Origin: Nitrospirota bacterium
GTDB taxonomy: Bacteria; Nitrospirota; Thermodesulfovibrionia; Thermodesulfovibrionales; JdFR-88
DNA length: 64,000 bases
Reading direction: 5' to 3'
NCBI GenBank assembly: GCA_021813405.1
Contig: JAKAKS010000051.1
Span: 1-64,000, forward strand
This document shows, one piece after another, positions 41,128-48,640 of the stretch (within the stretch, counting starts at the first letter, position 1; every line of letters starts with the position of its first letter). The translations under genes and the position numbers were made by a program. A model generated the notes under the pieces. The model had not been told where the DNA came from. It searched no databases and saw nothing but the letters and a program-made list of their open reading frames with translations.

Positions 41128-42360
41128 ATGAATATTTTGGTTATTAACCATTACGCCGGTTCAACACAACATGGCATGGAATACAGGCATTATTACCTAG
41201 CAAGGGAATGGGTAAAGCTAGGCCACAATGTTTATATCGTTGCCGCATCATTTTCACATTTACGCAATATACAACCCGAGGTAAAGACCTTCATTAAGCA
41301 TGAATTGATAGATGGTATTTCATATCTCTGGATAAAGACCCCAAAATATGCCGGGAATGGCGCAAGGCGAGCTTTAAACATTCTAATCTTCGCAATACTA
41401 CTCAGAATTTTTCGAAAGAAAATTACCGCCGTATGCCGGCCGGATGCTATAATAGCCTCTTCACCTCACCCTTTTGTTATTTACGGCGCATCCAGCATCT
41501 CTCGATCATCGAAAGCCAAACTGGTTTTTGAGATAAGAGATATTTGGCCCCTAACATTGACGGAATTGAGCAATATTTCGAGCCGGAATCCATTTATCAA
41601 ACAAATGAAAAAGGCAGAAGATATGGCATACTGTGTTTCCAATGACATTATATCTTTACTGCCCAGAATTGATCCTTACTTGGCAGCAAAAGGATATCAA
41701 AATAAAAGTATTTATATCCCTAATGGAATACAGTCATCCGAGTGGAAAGCCTACAGTGAATGCCAATTACAGGTTGCCTCTGAGTTGTCAAAAATGAGGG
41801 CAAAGGGGAAATTAATTATTGGCTATACTGGCTCTCATGGGCGTGCTAATGACCTATTTATTCTTCTCGAAGCTGCTGCCTTAATGAGAAATTATCAAGT
41901 GACATTTGCACTAATAGGATCGGGGCCGGAAAAAAAAAAGCTGCGCGAAAAGGCAGAACGCATAGGCCTTGATAATGTGCTTTTTTTGGATCCTGTCCCC
42001 AAAAGATATATTCCGGATATATTATCATTAATAGATATTCTGTATATAGGACTCGAGGGTAATGATATTTTCAGATACGGAATAAGCCCTAATAAATTAA
42101 TGGATTACATGATGTCAGCAAAACCAATAATACAAATGATTCAGGCCGGCAATGATCTTGTAGCTGAGAGTGGTTGCGGTGTATCTATATCTGTAAGAAC
42201 GCCCGAAAAAATTAAAGATGCAATCATTAGCCTAATGGATATGACTAAAGCAGAGAGGGAAGCGATGGGGTTTAGGGGAAGAAACTTCGTCCTGCAATAT
42301 CATGACTATTCAGTACTTGCTAAAAAATTTTTGCAGACTATTTCTGATCAGATAAATTAA
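41128..42360 (+). CDS. Glycosyltransferase family 4 (WbuB-like)
   Basis: Track ORF starts 41098; ATG at 41128 follows wecB stop. MNILVINHYAGSTQHGMEYRHYYLAREWVKLGHNVYIV. Confidence 0.9.
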   Translation: MNILVINHYAGSTQHGMEYRHYYLAREWVKLGHNVYIVAASFSHLRNIQPEVKTFIKHELIDGISYLWIKTPKYAGNGARRALNILIFAILLRIFRKKITAVCRPDAIIASSPHPFVIYGASSISRSSKAKLVFEIRDIWPLTLTELSNISSRNPFIKQMKKAEDMAYCVSNDIISLLPRIDPYLAAKGYQNKSIYIPNGIQSSEWKAYSECQLQVASELSKMRAKGKLIIGYTGSHGRANDLFILLEAAALMRNYQVTFALIGSGPEKKKLREKAERIGLDNVLFLDPVPKRYIPDILSLIDILYIGLEGNDIFRYGISPNKLMDYMMSAKPIIQMIQAGNDLVAESGCGVSISVRTPEKIKDAIISLMDMTKAEREAMGFRGRNFVLQYHDYSVLAKKFLQTISDQIN

Positions 42361-42367
42361 AGAAATC

Positions 42368-43303
42368 ATGCCTTCAAATTCACAAAACAAACCACTTAAA
42401 ATCGCTTACATATTACTTATACATAAAAACCCCGCTACTGTTAACGCATTAATTAGGCAGTTATCAAACAACAGCAATGCCGATATTTACATACATATAG
42501 ACAAAAAAAGTTGTAATTCTATTGCATCGAAAATATTTCGTAATGAAAAAACTATAGTCCTTAACGTAAACATTGACACCAGATGGGGGGATATAAGCCT
42601 GGTAGATGCCACAATTAATCTTTTAAGAGCAGCCGTAAACTCCGGGCGTCAATATGATTTCGTTTGCTTAAAAAGTGGGCAGGATTTAATGATAAGGGAT
42701 GGTTTTGAAAATTTTCTGGCTAAAAACCGTGATAAAATATTTATGAACGCTCAAAGAATTGAAAAAAACGACAAACATTCTTATTTCTGGAAAATAAAGT
42801 GGCCCCGATATGCCAGGAAGCAACATGATTCCGCCCTGAACCCATTTAGGATTTTGCGATTGGCATTAGTCTACTTATATAGATTGGGCATTAATGTCAG
42901 ACCAAATCCAGATGTTTTTCCAATGCATGTGCACAGAGGATCACAGTGGTTCTGTATACCAGGCTATGTAGCCGAATATATAATTAACTTTGTAGATAAA
43001 AATGATTGGTATTATAACAGCTTAAAGGACGCCTTAGCTCCAGATGAATATTTTTTTCAGACTATTATAATGAACTCTCAATATTCTGTTAATAATGTTT
43101 GTAATAACCTGACATATATCAGGTTTGGAGAGGCTGGCAGGAATAGGAATCACCCGGTTATCCTGAAAATGGGTGATGTACCAGAAATAGAAAAATCAGA
43201 GAAATTTTTCGCTAGGAAATTTGATCCTGCTGTTGATAACTCAGTTATAGATTATTTTATGGCAAAATTTCCGGCAAATCAGGATTACCCCCTGTGTGAA
43301 TAA
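42368..43303 (+). CDS. Core-2/I-branching-type beta-1,6-N-acetylglucosaminyltransferase-like (GT14)
   Basis: AYILLIHKNPATVNALIRQLSNN..IYIHIDKKS, RWGDISLVDATINLLRAA, MHVHRGSQWFCIPGYVAEYI, LAPDEYFFQTIIMNS. Confidence 0.85.
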   Translation: MPSNSQNKPLKIAYILLIHKNPATVNALIRQLSNNSNADIYIHIDKKSCNSIASKIFRNEKTIVLNVNIDTRWGDISLVDATINLLRAAVNSGRQYDFVCLKSGQDLMIRDGFENFLAKNRDKIFMNAQRIEKNDKHSYFWKIKWPRYARKQHDSALNPFRILRLALVYLYRLGINVRPNPDVFPMHVHRGSQWFCIPGYVAEYIINFVDKNDWYYNSLKDALAPDEYFFQTIIMNSQYSVNNVCNNLTYIRFGEAGRNRNHPVILKMGDVPEIEKSEKFFARKFDPAVDNSVIDYFMAKFPANQDYPLCE

Positions 43304-44033
43304 TAAAACTCTTGAAAGAAGGATTATCCCGAATAAATCCAGAATACTAAAAAAACTGGATCTATGCAAAATATTCCTCAAAGTCAACTTCAGAAAAATA
43401 ATACCGCGCCCTATGTCCCGCATTATAAGGAAACCAATTCAAGGGTGGATAGGTCCTGACATTTCCGCGCTGGAGGTTTTTGGTGCTGATGGCAGCGGGG
43501 TAACAAGAGACTACGCCCACATCGTATCTTCGCTGGAAATATGGGAGATTGACAAAAAATACGAAAACGAATTAAAGAAAAAATTCCCAAATGCAAAAAT
43601 TAAAATTACAGATTCATTCAAAGAAGTATGCGAAACCTCTGAAAAGTTCAACTTTATAGTAGTAGACAATGGAATATCGACCTACGGATCTTATTGCGAA
43701 CATTTCGAATTGTTTCCGTCAATTTTCAGAATAATGGAAGATTCAGCGATTTTAACCGTTAATATTATACCTTCTGTTAGTAAAAAAATGAGAAAGAAAT
43801 GGCCCTATGTATTCAATAAATTGCATCTTGAAAAACGAATGAGCTTTTACAACTCCGATCATCCGGAAAATTTGACCGCTTCTCAAATGATTCAGACATA
43901 TGAACAATTGTGCAAGCAAAATGGATTTCGAATCGTCCATCATTTTGTTATGAAAAGAAGGTTTTTCCTTCATTTTCTTGTAATGCACATCCAGAGAATT
44001 TCTCGCAAGCAGATATTATTCGCGAGAGCATAA
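43296..44033 (+). CDS. Possible class I SAM-methyltransferase-like protein
   Basis: ALEVFGADGSGVTRDYAHIVSSLEIWEIDKKYENEL...KFNFIVVDN resembles a Rossmann methyltransferase core. Confidence 0.5.
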   Translation: MNNKTLERRIIPNKSRILKKLDLCKIFLKVNFRKIIPRPMSRIIRKPIQGWIGPDISALEVFGADGSGVTRDYAHIVSSLEIWEIDKKYENELKKKFPNAKIKITDSFKEVCETSEKFNFIVVDNGISTYGSYCEHFELFPSIFRIMEDSAILTVNIIPSVSKKMRKKWPYVFNKLHLEKRMSFYNSDHPENLTASQMIQTYEQLCKQNGFRIVHHFVMKRRFFLHFLVMHIQRISRKQILFARA

Positions 44034-44899
44034 TGGAAAGTGAATACTTAGCATGGCTCAAGGCAACCCCAAAAGATATTTTTTATGAGGGCGGGGCTTT
44101 CTGGAGTGTTTACCAGGGTGCGGTTATGCCTGCTCTACCCTTCCCCGCATATTACAAACTAAACAGCAAGCAAGCCAAATCGTTATTAAAATTGACCAAC
44201 GCCTGGTTGCTGTGTTATTCCAGCGATCCCCAGGATAAAGAGACATCCTGGTGGTATGTTGTTTGTGATAAATTTGATCCGGCAAATCTTAGCGGAAAAA
44301 CTCGACAAAATATTAAACGAGGCAGGCGCGAGTGCATTGTAAAGGAAATCGGAGCAGAATGGCTGGCAATGAATGGTTACCAGTGCTATATTTCGGCCGT
44401 GACGAGATATAAAGGGAAAAGCCCGGTATCTCAAAACCAGTTCAGAAATTTAATATTAAACACTCTCGGAGGCCCATTTTCCTATTGGGGGGTCTTTTAC
44501 CGCGAAAACCTTGCTGGCTATTGCCAATGCATTATTGATGAAAAGCAGGTGGCCACAAATGTTACTAAATATGATCCCCAGTATTTGAAACATCGCAGCG
44601 CATATGCTCTTATTGACGAACTGATAAAAAAATACGTAGTTTCACAAGGTATGATCTTGAGCAATGGCAACAGGTCTATTGCGCACAACACTAATTATCA
44701 AGATGTTCTTATCAGTTTGGGGTTTCAAAAGAAGTATTGCAAGCTGAATGTTGTATACAATCCTTTGCTTAAGTTTGGATTAAGCGCTTTTTATCCCGTG
44801 CTATCCTCAATTAAATGGCTACCAGGAAGATATCCTTTCGATAAATTAGCCGCCTTGGTTTGCCTGGAAAAAATACGGAGGGAATCCTTTGCAGGCTGA
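44033..44899 (+). CDS. FemAB/GNAT-like acyltransferase
   Basis: Track ORF starts 43910; ATG at 44033 overlaps the previous stop. LSGKTRQNIKRGRRECIVKEI...YWGVFYRENLAGYCQCIID. Confidence 0.65.
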   Translation: MESEYLAWLKATPKDIFYEGGAFWSVYQGAVMPALPFPAYYKLNSKQAKSLLKLTNAWLLCYSSDPQDKETSWWYVVCDKFDPANLSGKTRQNIKRGRRECIVKEIGAEWLAMNGYQCYISAVTRYKGKSPVSQNQFRNLILNTLGGPFSYWGVFYRENLAGYCQCIIDEKQVATNVTKYDPQYLKHRSAYALIDELIKKYVVSQGMILSNGNRSIAHNTNYQDVLISLGFQKKYCKLNVVYNPLLKFGLSAFYPVLSSIKWLPGRYPFDKLAALVCLEKIRRESFAG

Positions 44900-45986
44900 T
44901 TTCAACTTCTTTTTTTACAAGGGTCGTGTAGCACTTTACGCCATTCTTAAATCAATAGATATAAAAAAGGGCGATGAGGTAATCGTCCCTGGTTTTACAT
45001 GCGTGGCTGTACCAAATGCAGTAGCTTATCTTGGGGCAAGACCAGTTTACGCCGACATCGATCCAGGAACTTACAATATTTCACCGGGATTCATTGCAAA
45101 AAGAATCAATGCAAGGACGCGAGCAATCATAGCGCAGCATACATTCGGCATACCTGCTGACATGGATCCTCTTGCTACGCTTGCCAGAAAACATAATATC
45201 CCTGTAATTGAGGATTCCTGCCATGCAATCGGATCAAGGTATAAGGGACGGGAGGTGGGCAGTTTTGGAGATGCTGCTTTTTTTTCTTCACAGTGGTCCA
45301 AGCCGGCCACAACCGGGCTGGGCGGCTGGGCCAAAGTAAACAACAGCAGTTCTTTGCAGGATTTAAAAACTTTTTACGAGCCCCTGCCGAGGCCTTCCAT
45401 AATGGAAAGCTTTTTTTTAAGGGCTTTATATTTGATGCACGAGAATTTTTTAACACCTTCTATTTTTTGGATGGCGAGAAAGATTTATAGAGAACTGTCC
45501 AAAAGAGGCCTGGTTATTGGTTCATCAACCAATGAGGAGCTTTCGTACGAAATGCCTTCAGCTTATGCCAAAAAAATGTCAGATTGGCAAATCAATCTGC
45601 TTTTTAAAAAATTAAATAGCATTGCTTCAGTTATCGAGCACAGGAAATGGGTAGTTTCCAAATATGAAACCCTTCTGCCTCAGGCCGGACTATCACCGTT
45701 AAGACTGCCAAATTATATGGAACCTGTTTTTCTACGCTATCCAGTTAGCGTAGCTGATAAAAAAGGCATTCTTGAATCTGCACGGAGAAACAGGATTGAA
45801 ATGGGAGATTGGTTTGTTTCACCAGTCCATCCGAATTTGAGCAATTGGGAAAAAATAGGTTATAAAAAAGGGATGTGCCCTAATGCTGAGAAGGCCTGTG
45901 AGCAGACCATTAATCTTCCAACCCATCCGCGTATTGGCATAAGGGAAATTGAAAAAAACGTAAGTTTTCTTAAAAAATTCAGATAA
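44889..45986 (+). CDS. DegT/DnrJ/EryC1/StrS-family PLP aminotransferase
   Basis: GDEVIVPGFTCVAVPNAV...EDSCHAIGSRYKGREVGSFGDAAFFSSQWSKPATTGLGG with PLP Lys. Confidence 0.9.
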   Translation: MQADFNFFFYKGRVALYAILKSIDIKKGDEVIVPGFTCVAVPNAVAYLGARPVYADIDPGTYNISPGFIAKRINARTRAIIAQHTFGIPADMDPLATLARKHNIPVIEDSCHAIGSRYKGREVGSFGDAAFFSSQWSKPATTGLGGWAKVNNSSSLQDLKTFYEPLPRPSIMESFFLRALYLMHENFLTPSIFWMARKIYRELSKRGLVIGSSTNEELSYEMPSAYAKKMSDWQINLLFKKLNSIASVIEHRKWVVSKYETLLPQAGLSPLRLPNYMEPVFLRYPVSVADKKGILESARRNRIEMGDWFVSPVHPNLSNWEKIGYKKGMCPNAEKACEQTINLPTHPRIGIREIEKNVSFLKKFR

Positions 45987-46002
45987 AGTAACTTATTAAA
46001 GA

Positions 46003-46032
46003 AGAAAAAAAAGGCGCACCAGGAGGTGCGCC
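46003..46032 (-). terminator. Rho-independent terminator of beta-helix gene B
   Basis: Minus strand GGCGCACC-TCCT-GGTGCGCC followed by TTTTTTTT. Confidence 0.85.
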
Positions 46033-46057
46033 CTGTGAGTCAGAGGCGAAAAGAGAG

Positions 46058-48271
46058 TTACTGAGTCTGGAAATTACTTGTAGGGCTTTGGGAAATAACC
46101 TGGCCATTTGAATCAACCGCCTGTACTGCCCAATAATAGGTGCTTCTGCTGTCAAGGTTCGAAACCGTATAGGATATTGTGCTGGCGCTGCCGCTTGAGA
46201 CAGACTGAGTGCCTGCCCCACCACACGATGAAAAGGCCGCAGCCACAAACAAAAGCGCTGCTATAAGCAGTAGCCTTTTCTTTTTATTCGTGAACACAAT
46301 TCCCGCCGGAAACACAAGCCCAAAAGGCAGCAACCCCACTCCGAGCCCTGCAAACAATGATTTGTCATTCTCCCTGGAATTAATCAGATATGCAACGTCC
46401 ACAGGTGATGCATTACTCAAATCAGAATTTTTCGAATACAACAGCCTGTATTTGTAAGGATTCTCATTTTCAGGCTTTTCCCAGGTAAACGTAACCGTTG
46501 TGGAAGTGGCCTCCCCTTGCGATGGCGATACAAGCAGAGGCGACACAGAGCCAGATGTGGCAGTTGTTGAACCGGAGGTGGAATTCGTAATGCTGCCAGT
46601 TCCCGAACTGGTTGACGTAGTTGTAGTACCGGATGTAGAGCCCGTTGTTGTGGTGCCGGAAGTTGATCCTGTTGACGTTGTTGTACTACCCGAAGCAGAT
46701 CCGGTTGAAGTTGATGTAGTAACTGATGTTGACCCAGTTGACACTGCCGTAGTCCCTGACGTGGAGCCGGTAGACGCAGTTCCGGAAGTCGTCCCGGTTG
46801 AAGTTAAGCTGGAAGTAGTGCCTGCTGGATAGACGCCGTTCAGTGTCTGCCAGATACCGCCGTTTGAAGCCCAGGTAACGCTCATCCCAAGTTCAGACTG
46901 TATCCTGCTTTCCATAGGCCAAGGCCAAAGCGGGCTGGAAGTGAGCATGCCATTGACGTATTCGTAAAGGGCATTGGCTCCGCGGTCCCCGATAGCGGAT
47001 GAAGGAATCAGATACGCCCCAAGGCCGTAAGTGGAGTAATCGTAATTGGGGTTTGTAAAACTATCGCTGCCGCTGCCTGAGCCGGAAGAATACAAGTTGT
47101 TCTGGGAATCGCCGGTAAGCCCACCGCTCTCCCATCCCGGATTGTTAATCGCAGAATTGCCCGACACGTAAGTTGCAAGGTTATAACTGTTGCTGCCAAA
47201 ATTGGCAACCAGTATGGCGGCATTGTGTGCGCCTTCAACGGTGTTATTTTCAATGGTCATATTTGTGTCGCCGCCGTTACGCAGAGGATATCCGTAATTA
47301 TTGAGGACCACATTGTCCTTGAAAATGGTGCCGGAGCATGTGCCCATTCCGCTGTCGACGGTGATCCATATGCCGTAAGACGACATATTGCGGGTGATAT
47401 TGCCATACGCCCTTTCGCCCGTAAGCCCATTGTAATGTCCCCAGAAGAGTATGCCGTCCGTCCCGCTGCCATTGTCGACTATAACATTGTTTTCAACCAG
47501 AACATTGCTTACACTGTAAATCTGGATACTGCTAGGGCCAATGGAATTGTTGCCCGGCTGCCAGTAAATGAAATTCCTGCGTATAACGCTGCCTGTGCCA
47601 TATACGTTGATGCCCACGCGGGGGGCAATCGTAGTGTAGGCGCTCGCAGCGTTCTCAACGTATACCGCGCAGTCTTCCACAAGCGTGTTTACTGCAGAGT
47701 TGTCAATTTCTATACCCATTGAGTTGTTTTCGCTTGCGCCGGCAACCGTGCCGGAGAAGCCCATGCCGAATTTATTCACAATATCTCGACGGAGTATGTC
47801 GTTGCCTCCCCATATTTCAATTCCATGAGACCAGCCAGACCCGTTGCCGCTGTTTCTAAAATTGATGCCGTCAATTTCCACGTAGGAGGCCGCGACCTGG
47901 CATGTAACATAATTGCCCTGCCCGTCTATGACCGCATTGCCATCGTTAAGGGCTTTAATGGTTATGCGCGAAGAAGAGTTGCCGGACGCCCTTACATACA
48001 GCACAACGGAGCCGCTCCCGGCGTTATTGATCGTGTAAGTGCCATCTTCCAGGTATAGAGTGTCGCCAGGGCTGAGTATGCCCATCGCATGGGAAAACGT
48101 CCGCCATGGCGCAGAAATGGTTCCAGCGGAACTGTCCGACCCGGACGGGGATATGTAATAGGTTGCAGCCGATGCAGCACCAGCATGGACTAATCCACCA
48201 AAGACTAGAATTGGCAGAAATGCCAGCACCAGCCTCACCAACTTGCTTCTTTTCAAAAACTTCCTTCCCAT
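46058..48271 (-). CDS. Secreted beta-helix protein (DUF1565-like), paralog B, with Ser/Thr/Gly linker and interrupted FN3-like C-terminus
   Basis: Signal peptide ending ASA; ATYYISPSGSDSSAGTISAPWRTFSHAM...PGDTLYLEDGTY; SSPLWPWPMESRIQSELGMSVTWASNGGIWQTLNGV; RBS GGAGG upstream of ATG. Confidence 0.88.
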   Translation of the reverse strand: MGRKFLKRSKLVRLVLAFLPILVFGGLVHAGAASAATYYISPSGSDSSAGTISAPWRTFSHAMGILSPGDTLYLEDGTYTINNAGSGSVVLYVRASGNSSSRITIKALNDGNAVIDGQGNYVTCQVAASYVEIDGINFRNSGNGSGWSHGIEIWGGNDILRRDIVNKFGMGFSGTVAGASENNSMGIEIDNSAVNTLVEDCAVYVENAASAYTTIAPRVGINVYGTGSVIRRNFIYWQPGNNSIGPSSIQIYSVSNVLVENNVIVDNGSGTDGILFWGHYNGLTGERAYGNITRNMSSYGIWITVDSGMGTCSGTIFKDNVVLNNYGYPLRNGGDTNMTIENNTVEGAHNAAILVANFGSNSYNLATYVSGNSAINNPGWESGGLTGDSQNNLYSSGSGSGSDSFTNPNYDYSTYGLGAYLIPSSAIGDRGANALYEYVNGMLTSSPLWPWPMESRIQSELGMSVTWASNGGIWQTLNGVYPAGTTSSLTSTGTTSGTASTGSTSGTTAVSTGSTSVTTSTSTGSASGSTTTSTGSTSGTTTTGSTSGTTTTSTSSGTGSITNSTSGSTTATSGSVSPLLVSPSQGEATSTTVTFTWEKPENENPYKYRLLYSKNSDLSNASPVDVAYLINSRENDKSLFAGLGVGLLPFGLVFPAGIVFTNKKKRLLLIAALLFVAAAFSSCGGAGTQSVSSGSASTISYTVSNLDSRSTYYWAVQAVDSNGQVISQSPTSNFQTQ
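46525..46832 (-). repeat. Low-complexity Thr/Ser/Gly coding repeat
   Basis: Encodes TSTGTTSGTASTGSTSGTTAVSTGSTSVTTSTSTGSASGSTTTSTGSTSGTTTTGSTSG...; recurring GTTGA(T/C)G/CCGGAAGT units on plus strand. Confidence 0.85.
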
Positions 48272-48290
48272 TCAAAACCTCCAAACATAA

Positions 48291-48328
48291 TAAAAAAAGC
48301 CTGTTTCCAGCAAAAAAAGGAAACAGGC
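48291..48328 (-). terminator. Intrinsic terminator serving as riboswitch expression platform (gene B)
   Basis: Minus strand GCCTGTTTCC-loop-GGAAACAGGC followed by TTTTTTTA, between aptamer and RBS. Confidence 0.85.
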
Positions 48329-48357
48329 CTCCAGGGATAAAACCCTGGTTGAGAGCA

Positions 48358-48466
48358 CTGTTTCTACGGCAGCCCGGCAGTCCTGTTCGCCTCACCGGCT
48401 GTGGATTTCAGGATCCGCGGCTTTGTGCCCCCTGGTTGCCCAGGGTTTACCTTTTCGGAAACAACA
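48358..48466 (-). ncRNA. GEMM-I (cyclic di-GMP-I-type) riboswitch aptamer, copy 1
   Basis: Minus strand TGTTTCCGAAAAGGTAAACCCTGGGCAACCAGGGGGCACAAAGCCGCGGATCCTGAA...CAGGACTGCCGGGCTGCCGTAGAAACA: GNRA loop (GCAA), AAACC, GCC..GCCGGGCTGCCG and closing P1 TGTTTC/GAAACA. Confidence 0.82.
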
Positions 48467-48500
48467 TCAGGTTTACTGCTAATTTAAAGAACGTGGATTA

Positions 48501-48506
48501 ATTGTA
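48501..48506 (-). promoter_or_regulatory. Putative -10 box of gene B
   Basis: Minus strand TACAAT, 22 nt downstream of the CRP-like palindrome and about 28 nt plus TSS offset upstream of the aptamer. Confidence 0.6.
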
Positions 48507-48528
48507 CTTGCCTTGTGTCTAAAAAGAA

Positions 48529-48544
48529 TGTAAGTACCATCACA
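48529..48544. promoter_or_regulatory. CRP/FNR-type operator upstream of gene B
   Basis: TGTAA-GTACCA-TCACA; matches the 5-6-5 layout of the CRP site; centre predicted at about -42.5. Confidence 0.7.
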
Positions 48545-48574
48545 GGAGGGTATTAATTTTAATTTGCAGGAGTT

Positions 48575-48608
48575 AAAAAAAAGGGGTACGCCAATGCCTG
48601 CGTACCCC
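48575..48608 (-). terminator. Rho-independent terminator of beta-helix gene C
   Basis: Minus strand GGGGTACGC-loop-GCGTACCCC followed by TTTTTTTT. Confidence 0.85.
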
Positions 48609-48640
48609 AAATTGGAGAGAGAGCCAAAATTGCGGGGCAG

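Noticed and set aside
46500-46832. Valine/proline/acidic repeat ORF on plus strand (VDPVDVVVLPEADPVEVDVV)
   Set aside because: Antisense to the Ser/Thr/Gly linker of paralog B; the repeat is a by-product of the low-complexity codons.
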